DNA of 64,000 bases from Streptomyces sp. NBC_01481 (GCF_026339995.1 NZ_JAPEPT010000007.1:359501-423500), one strand, 5' to 3'; positions 10,970-19,752 are shown, counted from the first letter of the stretch. The notes: generated from the letters alone by a model not told the origin. A program made the numbers and translations.

Positions 10970-12526
10970 CTATGCCGGGTGGCCGCCGCCCGCGCCCGCC
11001 GCCCCGCTGAGCGCTTCCAGGTCGCTCTTGCGTACCCGGATGACGAACACCGCGGTCAGCACCGCGAGTCCGACCAGTCCGACTCCTGCCCAGAACGCCG
11101 TCGCGATGCCTTCCGCGAGCACCTGGTGCCCCCACGGCGGCGGCAGCTCGTGCGTCTTGGCGAAAGCTTCCTTCTGGGCCGCTGTCGCATCCGCGAGGAA
11201 GAGCGGGATCTGACGATCCGCCTCCTCGCGGCTGGCGGTGCTGAAGACGGTCATGAGAATCGACAGTCCCAGGGAACCACCCACCATCTGCGTGGCGTTG
11301 AGCAGACTGGAGGCCGCACCCGACTCGTGCTGAGCGACGCCGGAGACCGCCGTGAGCGTCGCCGTCACGAAGACCAGACCCATACCGAATCCGAAGAGCA
11401 GCATCGGCCCCAGTACCCCGCCCAGATATGAGCTGCCCGGGTCCAGCACTGTCAGCCACGCCATTCCGCTGCCGGTGAGCACCGCACCCGCGGCCAGGAA
11501 GGGCTTGGGCCCGAGCACCGGCAGCAGCTTGGACGAGATACCGGCGGCGGTCACGATCATCACCGTGACCGGCAGGAATGCCAGACCGGAGGTGATCGGG
11601 CTGTAGTCCAGCACGTTCTGCACGAACAGGACGATGAAGAAGAACATGCCGAACATCGCCGCGGCGAGGCTCATCATGATCAGATACGTGCCTGAACGGT
11701 TGCGGTCGGCGAACATCCGCAGTGGAGTGATCGGGTCCTTCGCCCGCCGCTCGATCAGTACGAACGCCGTGAGCAGCACGACCGACGCCCCGAACGCGCC
11801 GAGGGTGAGCCGGTCGCTCCAGCCGTCCTCGGCGGCCCGGACAAAGCCGTAGACGAGTGATGCCATTCCCGCGGTCGAGGTGAAGGCGCCCGCGATGTCG
11901 AACCGGCCGGAGTGCCTTTCGGACTCGTTGATGAACATCGGTGCGAGGACGGCTATCAGGATGCCGATCGGCAGGTTGACATAGAACACCCAGCGCCAGT
12001 TCAGCCACTCGGTGAGCATGCCGCCTGCGAGCAGGCCGATGGCCGCGCCACTGGCCGAGACCGCCGCGAAGATGCCGAACGCGCGGTTGCGCTCGGGGCC
12101 TTCGCGGAAGGTCGTCGTGATGAGCGCGAGCGCCGTGGGTGAGGCGATGGCGCCGCCGACACCTTGGAGCGCGCGGGCCGCGAGCATCTGCCAGGGCTCC
12201 TGCGCCACACCGCACAGCAGCGAGGCGAAGGTGAAGAGCAGCACGCCGAAGACGAACACCCGCCGCCGGCCGAGAATGTCGCCAGCCCGGCCCCCGAGGA
12301 GCAGCAGTCCGCCGAAGGTGAGGGTGTAGGCATTGACCACCCAGGAGAGCTGGGTCGTGGTGAACTCGAGCGCCCCTTGGATGTGCGGGAGGGCGATATT
12401 CACAATCGTCGTGTCGAGGACCACCATGAGCTGCAGGGCCGCGATAACGGCGAGGGCGATCCCGGGGCGTCCCTGTCTGCGGGCGGCTCCCGGCTTGGCT
12501 TGAGCTGTCAACTGAGAGGTTGTCAC
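10970..12526 (-). CDS. DHA2-family MFS drug efflux transporter
   Basis: A 518-residue membrane protein with about 14 hydrophobic segments, the EmrB/QacA type of proton-driven drug exporter. D-T-T-I-V-N-I-A-L-P in the first helix and G-R-A-G-D-I-L-G-R-R-R in loop 2-3 are family signatures. GTG at 12526 is chosen: it lies behind GGGGGACC and is followed by a short polar N-terminus before helix 1; the longer frame runs into the operator region. A divergent TetR gene and two identical palindromes upstream indicate substrate-induced expression under that repressor. Confidence 0.93.
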   Translation of the reverse strand: MTTSQLTAQAKPGAARRQGRPGIALAVIAALQLMVVLDTTIVNIALPHIQGALEFTTTQLSWVVNAYTLTFGGLLLLGGRAGDILGRRRVFVFGVLLFTFASLLCGVAQEPWQMLAARALQGVGGAIASPTALALITTTFREGPERNRAFGIFAAVSASGAAIGLLAGGMLTEWLNWRWVFYVNLPIGILIAVLAPMFINESERHSGRFDIAGAFTSTAGMASLVYGFVRAAEDGWSDRLTLGAFGASVVLLTAFVLIERRAKDPITPLRMFADRNRSGTYLIMMSLAAAMFGMFFFIVLFVQNVLDYSPITSGLAFLPVTVMIVTAAGISSKLLPVLGPKPFLAAGAVLTGSGMAWLTVLDPGSSYLGGVLGPMLLFGFGMGLVFVTATLTAVSGVAQHESGAASSLLNATQMVGGSLGLSILMTVFSTASREEADRQIPLFLADATAAQKEAFAKTHELPPPWGHQVLAEGIATAFWAGVGLVGLAVLTAVFVIRVRKSDLEALSGAAGAGGGHPA

Positions 12527-12548
12527 TATGGTCCCCCACAAGTGAGTT

Positions 12549-12568
12549 AGTGAACGTAGCCGTTCACT
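12549..12568. promoter_or_regulatory. TetR operator 1
   Basis: AGTGAACG-TAGC-CGTTCACT, a perfect inverted repeat of 8-bp arms with 4-nt spacer, 22 nt upstream of the efflux gene start. The arms are identical to those of the site at 12597-12616, with centres 48 bp apart. Confidence 0.8.
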
Positions 12569-12593
12569 GTCGCGTATACCGTAGAGAATCCCC

Positions 12594-12619
12594 TTCAGTG
12601 AACGCAAGCGTTCACTGAA
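12594..12619. promoter_or_regulatory. TetR operator 2
   Basis: A longer inverted repeat with 12-bp arms (TTCAGTGAACGC and its complement) around AA. Its core 12597-12616 is AGTGAACG-CAAG-CGTTCACT, the same arms and spacing as operator 1. It lies 27 nt before the TetR start, so the repressor probably also controls itself. Confidence 0.82.
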
Positions 12620-12645
12620 CTCCTGTCCCCAACGGAGAGATGAAG

Positions 12646-13272
12646 ATGGGCAATTCGCGCTGCACCGGCGCCACCGAGACACCCCCGGTCTCGCTGCGCC
12701 GCCGAGGACCCGTGCTGGAACGCGCGATCATCGAGGCCGCTCTGGAACAGCTGAGTACGGTCGGCTGGAGCGGGCTCACCATGGAAGGCGTCGCCGCAAG
12801 GGCCCAGACGGGCAAGGCGGCCGTCTACCGGCGCTGGCCGTCGAAGGAGGACCTTGTCGCGGACGCCCTGCAGGCAGGGCTGCCGACTCTGGACGAGGCC
12901 GCCGATCACGGCAGCATCCGCGAGGACCTCTTCCAGCTCTGCCGTCGCGTGCGCGACGCGATGTACTCCAGGTCGGGCTTCGCTCTGCGTTCTGTGCTTC
13001 ACGAGTGCGACAGCTCCACGGCGGAGCGCTTCCACGCAGTGATCGTGCGCCAGCTCGTCGAACCGTCCAACCAGCTGTTCCGTAAGGTGGTGCACCGCGG
13101 GGTCGCACGGGGCGACGTACGTGCTGATGCCATCGGTGATCTGGTCTTCGATGTGATTCCGGGCCTGATGATGTACCGCTCGAAGGTGTGCGGAAGCGAA
13201 TGGCCCGACGAAGACATCTCCAAGATGATCGATCAGGTGATGGTGCCGTTGCTGCGTCCTCACAACGGCTGA
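12646..13272 (+). CDS. TetR-family repressor of the adjacent efflux gene
   Basis: A 208-residue TetR regulator. The helix-turn-helix lies in about residues 20-65, with G-W-S-G-L-T-M-E-G-V-A-A-R-A and K-A-A-V-Y-R-R-W-P-S-K-E typical of the family; the rest is a helical ligand domain. ATG at 12646 is preferred because GGAGAG at 12634-12639 is 6 nt upstream; the in-frame ATG at 12640 abuts it. Divergence from an MFS exporter and paired palindromes in between support a drug-responsive repressor. The inducer is unknown. Confidence 0.92.
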   Translation: MGNSRCTGATETPPVSLRRRGPVLERAIIEAALEQLSTVGWSGLTMEGVAARAQTGKAAVYRRWPSKEDLVADALQAGLPTLDEAADHGSIREDLFQLCRRVRDAMYSRSGFALRSVLHECDSSTAERFHAVIVRQLVEPSNQLFRKVVHRGVARGDVRADAIGDLVFDVIPGLMMYRSKVCGSEWPDEDISKMIDQVMVPLLRPHNG

Positions 13273-13391
13273 TCGCCGAGGCGGAACCGGTGAGCGCGGT
13301 GACGCGGAGCGGGTGACTGCAGTGACGCGGAGGCGGCACGTGCAATCCGGTTGTCGCGGGTGGGGTGCGGCGGCGTAACCTTGCTGGCGCC

Positions 13392-14093
13392 ATGCCGTAC
13401 GAACCCCCCACCCACACAGTCGAGCGCTCGATCAGAGCCACCACCGGCGCCAAGATCGTCGCTGGTGTCGACGAGGTCGGACGCGGGGCGTGGGCCGGTC
13501 CCGTCACGGTGTGCGCCGCGATCACCGGACTGCGCCGACCCCCCGCAGGTCTCACCGATTCCAAGCTGATCAGCCCGAAGCGTCGTACGGAGCTGGCCGG
13601 GTTGCTGGAGCAGTGGGTCACGGCGCACGCCCTGGGACACGCCTCGCCGGAGGAGATCGACGAACTGGGGATGACTGCGGCGCTGCGGCTGGCTGCCGTC
13701 CGTGCGCTGGACGCGCTCCCGGTCCGGCCGGACGCCGTCATCCTCGACGGCAAGCACGACTACCTCGGTTCGCCGTGGAAGGTCCGTACGGTCATCAAGG
13801 GGGACCAGTCCTGCGTAGCGGTCGCCGCTGCCTCCGTGATCGCCAAGGTGCACAGGGACGCGATGATGGCCGAACTGCGCAGCGAGTTCGCCGATTTCGG
13901 CTTCGACGCCAACGCCGGCTACCCCTCGCCCGTGCACAAGGCTGCCCTCGCGGTGCTGGGGCCCACGCCCTACCACCGGCTTTCGTGGGCCTATCTCGAC
14001 GCGCTGCCCCAGTGGCGGCACCTCAAGAAGGTGCGCCTCTCCGCCGAGGCGGCCGAACTGGAAAGCGGGGGCCAGCTCGGCTTCGAATTCTGA
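13392..14093 (+). CDS. rnhB: Ribonuclease HII
   Basis: A 233-residue RNase HII, which cuts RNA in RNA/DNA hybrids and at single ribonucleotides in DNA. The catalytic signature is V-D-E-V-G-R-G-A-W-A-G-P-V at residues 25-37, with T-D-S-K-L, the third aspartate in A-V-I-L-D-G, and I-K-G-D-Q. The ATG has no obvious ribosome binding site; TAACCT at 13376-13381 lies 10 nt upstream. A small 6-bp hairpin follows the stop at 14098-14113. Confidence 0.96.
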   Translation: MPYEPPTHTVERSIRATTGAKIVAGVDEVGRGAWAGPVTVCAAITGLRRPPAGLTDSKLISPKRRTELAGLLEQWVTAHALGHASPEEIDELGMTAALRLAAVRALDALPVRPDAVILDGKHDYLGSPWKVRTVIKGDQSCVAVAAASVIAKVHRDAMMAELRSEFADFGFDANAGYPSPVHKAALAVLGPTPYHRLSWAYLDALPQWRHLKKVRLSAEAAELESGGQLGFEF

Positions 14094-14175
14094 ACCGGCC
14101 CTGCCGTCAGGGCAGTCGCACCCATGTGCCCACCCGCCGATGCCTTCCGCGTCGGCATTTGATAGACATCCACTC

Positions 14176-14799
14176 ATGCCTCTCATCCCCGAGGAGCCTC
14201 AGATTCACGAGAGTGCCCAGGGTCCCCGCGCTACTCCGGCCGCAGGCCGCACCGCGCCGACCCCCCGTCCCGTACCCGGTCCGCGTTCCGCGGCCTCGCC
14301 GCGTCCCGGACACCCGGGCCCCGGTCCGGCCAGGCCCGCCCCGCCGCGTACGCATACATCCGCCACCTCCGCCGGGCAGCCCCAGGCTCCCCGGCCGACC
14401 AAGCCGTCAGTTCCTCAGATCCAGCTGATCCCCGCCCCGGCCGACGGCGCGCTCGACGCCGCCGACGAGGCCGTCGACCTGCTGCTCGACTCCGGTCGCG
14501 CCCCGGCCGACGTCCTGGTGCTCACCACCGGTGAACAACACCCGTGGGCGGCGCACGAACTGTCCTTCGGCGAGGCCGCCTACTGGGCCCAGCACGATGC
14601 CCGTGACGACGTCTTCTACGCGGACGCCGCTGCGGTGGGCCGGGCCTCGGCCCGTCCCGTGGTGGTCGTCGCGATCAACGGAGGCGCCGACGACGATGCC
14701 GCCCGCGCACTGCCCGCGGCCCTGGCGAAGGCGACCGCTCTGCTGATCGTGTGCGGCGACCCCCAGCGCATCAACACCGTGCTGGGGACGGGCGTCTGA
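14176..14799 (+). CDS. Conserved hypothetical protein with Pro-rich N-terminus
   Basis: A 207-residue protein I cannot name with confidence. Residues 1-80 are Pro/Ala/Thr-rich and probably disordered. Residues 85-207 form an alternating alpha/beta domain: P-A-D-V-L-V-L-T-T-G, then R-P-V-V-V-V-A-I-N-G-G, then A-L-L-I-V-C-G-D. The order and spacing resemble the C-terminal domain of UvrD/Rep helicases, but with no ATPase motifs; that link is inference. It sits between rnhB and another hypothetical gene on the opposite strand. Confidence 0.7.
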   Translation: MPLIPEEPQIHESAQGPRATPAAGRTAPTPRPVPGPRSAASPRPGHPGPGPARPAPPRTHTSATSAGQPQAPRPTKPSVPQIQLIPAPADGALDAADEAVDLLLDSGRAPADVLVLTTGEQHPWAAHELSFGEAAYWAQHDARDDVFYADAAAVGRASARPVVVVAINGGADDDAARALPAALAKATALLIVCGDPQRINTVLGTGV

Positions 14800-14992
14800 G
14801 CCGTACGGTCTCCTGGACCGCGGGGTGTTCACGGACCGCAAGGCCCGCTGAGACCGCGCGGTCTTCGGCGATCGCACGGTCCTGGCGGATCACTCGGCCT
14901 GTGCCGAGCGGCCGGTCGGTCGTCCGGTTGCCCACAAGGCGGGCAACCGGAAAGTGGCACCACCGGCTCCCATTCGGCGGCCCGGTGGTCCT

Positions 14993-15622
14993 TCAGCGGG
15001 CGGCTGTGCGGCGCAGGGCCTCGGCCGCGCCGCTCGCGGTACGCAGCGGCAGCAGTTCGGCGTCGGCCCCGGCGTCGGAGAGATCGCCGGGCGACGACAG
15101 GGAGCTGGGCCGCCGGCCGCCCCGGCCCTCACCGAGCACCTGCCAGCCGCCGCGCGTCAGCGTGATGTACGCCCCGCAGCGCAGCCCATGCAGCGTGCAC
15201 GCGTCCCGCAGCCCCCACATCCACGCCCCGTCCTCCTCCGTCCAGCGCTCGTCGCCCTCGCGGCAGTAGAGCAGTACGGCGGTGCGCACGGGCGTGCGCC
15301 GACGCAGATCGTGCGGGATGACCCTGCGCAGATGGGCCAGCAGTACGTTGCGGAACTCCCAGCCGTCCACAGGGGCGGAGCGCCGGGCGAACGACGCGCT
15401 GGCGGCGATCCGTTCCTCGTGGTCGAGCACGGCGACAACCGCGGTCGCCGGCATCGGCCGGTGCCGGGTGTGCAGCCCGCTGACCACCTCGCGGGGGTTG
15501 CGCAGCAGGGGTATCCCCGCTGCCGCCCACTCGGCCGGTTCGAGCATCCTGGCCAGGCGGCTGGCGGAATTCGCCGACGTGCTGAACGAAGTGGCTGCGG
15601 ACGGAGCGAATCCGAAGGTCAC
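14993..15622 (-). CDS. Conserved hypothetical protein
   Basis: A 209-residue protein of unknown function. GTG at 15622 is chosen because GGGAGG lies about 3-8 nt upstream; the longer in-frame upstream region lacks a site. The N-terminus (residues 1-25) is Ser/Ala-rich, followed by an alpha/beta region with a conserved-looking L-L-Y-C-R-E-G-D-E-R-W and W-M-W-G-L-R-D-A-C, and a polar tail. No membrane segments or known catalytic motif are seen. It is transcribed convergently with the preceding hypothetical gene and in the same direction as the RecQ gene behind it. Confidence 0.7.
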   Translation of the reverse strand: MTFGFAPSAATSFSTSANSASRLARMLEPAEWAAAGIPLLRNPREVVSGLHTRHRPMPATAVVAVLDHEERIAASASFARRSAPVDGWEFRNVLLAHLRRVIPHDLRRRTPVRTAVLLYCREGDERWTEEDGAWMWGLRDACTLHGLRCGAYITLTRGGWQVLGEGRGGRRPSSLSSPGDLSDAGADAELLPLRTASGAAEALRRTAAR

Positions 15623-15849
15623 GTTCCTCCCTTCGCATACGCGCCCACAGTGCGGGCGGGGACGGGTGCGGGCGCACCGCGGCACAGCCCTTCAGGGCCG
15701 CGAACGGGCCCGCGGGGAGCGCTCCAATTCTTGCTGGCGCGTGGTCATGCGGCAACGAGCAATTTGGCGTCACCGGCGGGAATCGGCGGGTATGAGGCTC
15801 ATATTCCTTCACCGATCCTGCCCATCCGGAGCCTCTCTGACCCCTCTTG

Positions 15850-18027
15850 TCATGCCTGAACGGCAAGGACCAGCGGAAACACCCCCTTCGCGCCGGTCCG
15901 GCGCAGCAACCGCGCCGTCACGGCGAGGGTCCAGCCGCTGTCCGAAAGATCGTCGATCAGGAGGACAGGTCCGTCGGCTTCGGCCAGCGCCTCTGCCAAT
16001 CGGGGCGGTACGGCGAACGCCTCGTGCAGGCCGCGCACTCGCTGGGCGCTGTTGGTGCGTGAGATCCGCGCGTCCACTGTTTCCGGCGCGTACTCGACTG
16101 TCCCCAGGAGCGGCATCCGGCCCACTTCGGCGATCCGGGCGCCGAGGGAGCCGACCAGCTGGGGCCTGCTGTGCGAGGCGACAGTGACGACACCCACCGG
16201 CCGTGCCGGTGCGTCCGCTGCGCCGGATGCCCATCCGCCGGGGCCCCTGGCCCAGTCGGCGAGCACGGTCACCACGGCCGTGACGACATCGTCCGGCACC
16301 GGTCCGTCCGGCGCATGTAGTGCGAGCATCGGCCGGAGCCGGTTGCCCCAGCCGATGTCGGAGAGCCGCCCCAGCGCCCTGCCCGTGAAGGACTGCTCCG
16401 TTTCGGGGATACGGCCCTTCAGGCTGATGCCCACCGCCGCAAGCCCGGTCGGCCACATCTTGCGGGGCTCCACGTCCACGCCCGGCCTGCCCAGCTCCCC
16501 GCGCGCGGTGTCAAGGGCCGCATCGGTGACCTTGTCGCTGAAGCGGGCACCCGAGCAGTTGTCGCAGCGCCCGCAGGGCACCGCTTCCTCGTCGTCAAGC
16601 TGCCGCCGCAAGAACTCCATACGGCAGCCCGTCGACCGTGCGTAGTCGCGCATCGCCTGCTGCTCGGACTCGCGCTGCCGGGCGACCCACGCATAGCGCT
16701 CGGAGTCGTACGACCAAGGCAGGCCGGTGGTGGTCCATCCGCCCTTCACCCGGCGCACCGCGCCGTCCACGTCCAGGACCTTGAGCATGGTCTCAAGTCG
16801 CGTACGCCGCAGCTCGACCAGCGGCTCCAGCGCGGGCAGGGACAGCGGCCTGCCCGCCTCGGCAAGCACGCCGAGGGTACGTCGCACCAGCTCCTCGGGC
16901 GGAAAGGCCACCGAGGCGAAGTACTGCCAGATCGCCTCGTCCTCCCGGCCCGGCAGCAGAAGGACCTCCGCGTGCTTCACACCGCGGCCCGCGCGGCCCA
17001 CCTGCTGGTAGTACGCGATGGGCGAGGAGGGCGAGCCCAGGTGCACGACGAATCCGAGATCGGGCTTGTCGAAGCCCATGCCCAGGGCGGACGTGGCGAC
17101 CAGGGCCTTGACGCGGTTGGCCAGCAGATCCTCCTCGGCCTGCAGCCGGTCGGCGTTCTCCGTGCGGCCGGTGTACGAGGCCACGGTGTGACCGCACTGC
17201 CGCAGATACGCCGTGACCTCCTCGGCCGCCGCGACCGTGAGCGTGTAGATGATTCCCGAACCCGGCAGCTCACCGAGGTGATCGGCCAGCCAGGCCAGGC
17301 GGGTCGCGGCATCGGGGAGCTGGAGCACACTGAGGCTGAGACTCTCCCGGTCCAGCGCGCCGCGCAGCACGAGGGCGTCGGTGCCCGCCCCGGTGCCCAA
17401 TTGCTCGGCGACGTCCGCGGTCACGCGCGCATTGGCGGTGGCGGTGGTGGCGAGCACCGGGACCCCGGCCGGCAGATCCGCGAGCATGGTGCGCAGCCGC
17501 CGGTAGTCGGGCCGGAAGTCATGGCCCCAGTCGGAGATGCAGTGCGCCTCGTCCACGACCAGAAGCCCGGTCGCGGCTGCGAGCTTGGGAAGCACCTGAT
17601 CCCGGAAATCGGGGTTGTTGAGCCGCTCGGGACTGACCAGCAGCACATCCACCTCTCCGGCGGCCACCTCGTCCTGGACCGTGTCCCACTCCTCGGTATT
17701 GGAGGAGTTGATGGTCCGGGCGCGGATACCGGCTCGCGCCGCCGCCTCGACCTGGTTGCGCATGAGCGCGAGCAGGGGGGAGACGATCACGGTAGGACCG
17801 CTGCCGCGCTCGCGCAGCAGCGAGGTCGCGACGAAATACACCGCGGACTTGCCCCAGCCCGTCCGCTGCACGACCAGAGCCCGGCGCTTGTAGGCGACGA
17901 GCGCCTCAATCGCCCGCCACTGGTCCTCACGCAGCCGGGCGGTGCCCGTGGTGTCCGAGACGAGGCGGGCGAGTACGGAGTCGGCTGAGGCGCGGAGGTT
18001 CGCGAGGTCGAGGTCTGCGTTGGTCAT
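15850..18027 (-). CDS. recQ: RecQ-family DNA helicase fused to a phosphoribosyltransferase domain
   Basis: A 725-residue protein. Residues 30-370 form a RecQ helicase: R-T-G-W-G-K-S (Walker A, 55-61), D-E-A-H-C-I-S-D-W-G-H-D-F-R-P (motif II and aromatic-rich loop), T-S-A-L-G-M-G-F-D-K-P and Q-V-G-R-A-G-R. A zinc-binding C-G-R-C-D-N-C follows. The C-terminal 200 residues look like a type I phosphoribosyltransferase, with the PRPP loop I-D-D-L-S-D-S-G-W. RecQ helicases unwind 3' to 5' in repair; the role of the added domain is unknown. A DnaA-box palindrome lies 50 nt before the ATG, shared with the divergent DUF4192 gene. Confidence 0.92.
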   Translation of the reverse strand: MTNADLDLANLRASADSVLARLVSDTTGTARLREDQWRAIEALVAYKRRALVVQRTGWGKSAVYFVATSLLRERGSGPTVIVSPLLALMRNQVEAAARAGIRARTINSSNTEEWDTVQDEVAAGEVDVLLVSPERLNNPDFRDQVLPKLAAATGLLVVDEAHCISDWGHDFRPDYRRLRTMLADLPAGVPVLATTATANARVTADVAEQLGTGAGTDALVLRGALDRESLSLSVLQLPDAATRLAWLADHLGELPGSGIIYTLTVAAAEEVTAYLRQCGHTVASYTGRTENADRLQAEEDLLANRVKALVATSALGMGFDKPDLGFVVHLGSPSSPIAYYQQVGRAGRGVKHAEVLLLPGREDEAIWQYFASVAFPPEELVRRTLGVLAEAGRPLSLPALEPLVELRRTRLETMLKVLDVDGAVRRVKGGWTTTGLPWSYDSERYAWVARQRESEQQAMRDYARSTGCRMEFLRRQLDDEEAVPCGRCDNCSGARFSDKVTDAALDTARGELGRPGVDVEPRKMWPTGLAAVGISLKGRIPETEQSFTGRALGRLSDIGWGNRLRPMLALHAPDGPVPDDVVTAVVTVLADWARGPGGWASGAADAPARPVGVVTVASHSRPQLVGSLGARIAEVGRMPLLGTVEYAPETVDARISRTNSAQRVRGLHEAFAVPPRLAEALAEADGPVLLIDDLSDSGWTLAVTARLLRRTGAKGVFPLVLAVQA

Positions 18028-18076
18028 GCCCCCATGCAACCTGATGGCACCGACAAAGCGCGAACGAGGCCGTCGG

Positions 18077-18100
18077 CCTGTGGATAACGTTATCCACAGG
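18077..18100. promoter_or_regulatory. Perfect palindrome made of two inverted DnaA boxes
   Basis: The 24-bp palindrome has 12-bp halves CCTGTGGATAAC and its exact complement. It contains TGTGGATAA and TTATCCACA, the classical 9-mer DnaA box, in head-to-head orientation. It lies in the 111-nt gap between the divergent recQ-like and DUF4192 genes. That DnaA or another factor binds it is inference. Confidence 0.7.
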
Positions 18101-18138
18101 GGTCGCGGAGGTCGGGGCCGCCGCGGGACCGTCGTGCC

Positions 18139-19494
18139 ATGAACAAGCACCACGAAACCACCGGTCCCGCCGACGAGCAGCAGATCACCCTGCGCGGACC
18201 CGCCGAACTGGCCGACGCTCTGCCGTACCTGATGGGGTTCCATCCGAACGATTCGATCGTGCTCGTCGCCCTGCACGGCAACCGCGGCCGCTTCGGCGGT
18301 CGGCTGAGGCTCGGCATTCCGAGCTTGCCTGGCGAGTGGTCGCCCGTGGCGGAGCAGCTCGCGGAATGTCTGATCGAGGGCAGTGAACGCCGTGGCTCCC
18401 GGCCCGACGGCATTGTCGTCTTCCTCTGCCAGGACCCGGCCGAGGGTGAGACGAGCCGCCGGGTGATGGAGCGGCTGCGCCCGCTCGCGCAAAGACTCAG
18501 GACCGCCTGCGGCACCCTCGAGGTGCCGGTGTACGAGGCTCTCTGTATCTCCGACGGCCGTTTCTGGTCCTACTGCTGCCCCGACGCCCGTTGCTGTCCA
18601 CCCGAAGGCAGCGCCCTTGCGCTGCCCGGCACTTCGGTCATGGCGGCGGCGGCCGCCTACGCGGGGATTCAAGTGCGTGGATCCCTGCGGGAGATGGAGG
18701 GGCGGCTCGCGCCCCTGACCACTCCGCCCGCTGCCGACCAGGAGAAGGCACTGGACACCGCGGGCGCCACGCTGGTGCCGAGGATCCTGGACGAAGAGGG
18801 GCGTGAGCAGGTCGCTGCCGAGACCCTCGCGCTGGCCCGACGGCTGATGAAGCGCATCGACGAATCACCGCGATCCAGTGGCTGGGCCGAGACGGACGTC
18901 GCGGACGACCGGCTCATCACTCACGACGAAGCCGCTGCCGTGATCCTCGGCATCCAGGACCGGGACACCCGGGACCGGGCCGCGGAATGGATGGAGGGGC
19001 CCGACGCTCCTCCGGCGCTGCGCCTGTGGCGGGCGCTTGCCCGCCGTTGTGTCGGGCCCTACTGCGAGCATGCCGCCGCACCGCTCACCCTGGCCGGATG
19101 GGTCGCCTGGTCCACCGGCGACGAACCCGCAGCGAGGGTCGCCCTCGGACGGGCGCTGCGGGTCGACTCGGACTACCTCTTCGCCCGCCTGCTGCATGAG
19201 GCCTGCAACCAGGGCCTGGATCCTGAGACGGTGCGCAGCTGTCTGCGCGCGGCCGGCAGCTCCCGGGCGCCCTCGGGCAGCGGCTGGCCGGACGAGGGAG
19301 CGCGAGGGGATGGCGGGCGAGGTGACGACGGGCGACGGAAGGGCCGGTCCGGCCCGCGGCCACGGAGGATTCGGCCACCCCTGGGCAAGAAGGCTCTTCC
19401 GCCTGCGGGACCACGCCCCGCGACGTCGGCGTCGGCCGACCGGGCCCGGGGGAGCAGGCGCAGCGGGGAGCGCGGTACGAGGAGCGGGAGGTGA
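18139..19494 (+). CDS. DUF4192 family protein
   Basis: A 451-residue actinobacterial protein of unknown function. The family's N-terminal pattern is clear: I-T-L-R-G-P-A-E-L-A-D-A-L-P-Y-L-M-G-F-H-P-N-D-S at residues 16-39 region, then a long alpha/beta domain and a helical C-terminal half with W-V-A-W-S-T-G-D-E-P. The last 75 residues are charged, Gly/Arg-rich and low in complexity. It is divergent from the recQ-like gene and shares the DnaA-box palindrome. No catalytic motif is recognised. Confidence 0.85.
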   Translation: MNKHHETTGPADEQQITLRGPAELADALPYLMGFHPNDSIVLVALHGNRGRFGGRLRLGIPSLPGEWSPVAEQLAECLIEGSERRGSRPDGIVVFLCQDPAEGETSRRVMERLRPLAQRLRTACGTLEVPVYEALCISDGRFWSYCCPDARCCPPEGSALALPGTSVMAAAAAYAGIQVRGSLREMEGRLAPLTTPPAADQEKALDTAGATLVPRILDEEGREQVAAETLALARRLMKRIDESPRSSGWAETDVADDRLITHDEAAAVILGIQDRDTRDRAAEWMEGPDAPPALRLWRALARRCVGPYCEHAAAPLTLAGWVAWSTGDEPAARVALGRALRVDSDYLFARLLHEACNQGLDPETVRSCLRAAGSSRAPSGSGWPDEGARGDGGRGDDGRRKGRSGPRPRRIRPPLGKKALPPAGPRPATSASADRARGSRRSGERGTRSGR

Positions 19495-19667
19495 CGGACG
19501 GCCGTGACCTGGCGCCCGTGCCGCCCTTCACCGGCGTGGCGAAGTCGTACGACCCCGTGCCGCCCAATCCCTGGAGTCCTTCGCCGTACGGATCATCAGG
19601 CTCGGCCCCGGGGCGGTCGAGGATGCCGCCGACGGCCTCCAGTTGGGGTTGTCAGGCGGGCGGGTGA
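19491..19667 (+). CDS. Possible 58-residue ORF overlapping the DUF4192 stop
   Basis: A GTG at 19491 overlaps the DUF4192 stop as GTGA and opens a frame rich in Pro, Ser and Gly that ends at 19667. GGGAG lies right before it. The overlap resembles translational coupling, but the product has no recognisable domain. It may be chance in this GC-rich stretch. Confidence 0.2.
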   Translation: MTDGRDLAPVPPFTGVAKSYDPVPPNPWSPSPYGSSGSAPGRSRMPPTASSWGCQAGG

Positions 19668-19724
19668 GTGGGGCGGGGGAGTGGATGAAGAAACAGTCGC
19701 CGCACGTGGCGAAGGGAGTGTTTA

Positions 19725-19739
19725 TCGTCAGGCAGACGA
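19725..19739. promoter_or_regulatory. Candidate operator of the Nudix/wHTH gene
   Basis: TCGTC-AGGCA-GACGA, perfect 5-bp arms and 5-nt spacer, lies directly before the -10 hexamer TATGAT at 19741-19746. A protein bound here would block the promoter. Nudix proteins with a C-terminal winged helix (NrtR group) are known autoregulators, so self-control is a reasonable guess. Confidence 0.45.
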
Positions 19740-19752
19740 CTATGATCACGGC

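Noticed and set aside
14098..14113. Hairpin after rnhB as a terminator
   Set aside because: Only 6 bp with a 4-nt loop and no T-rich tail; noted in the rnhB entry but too weak to list.
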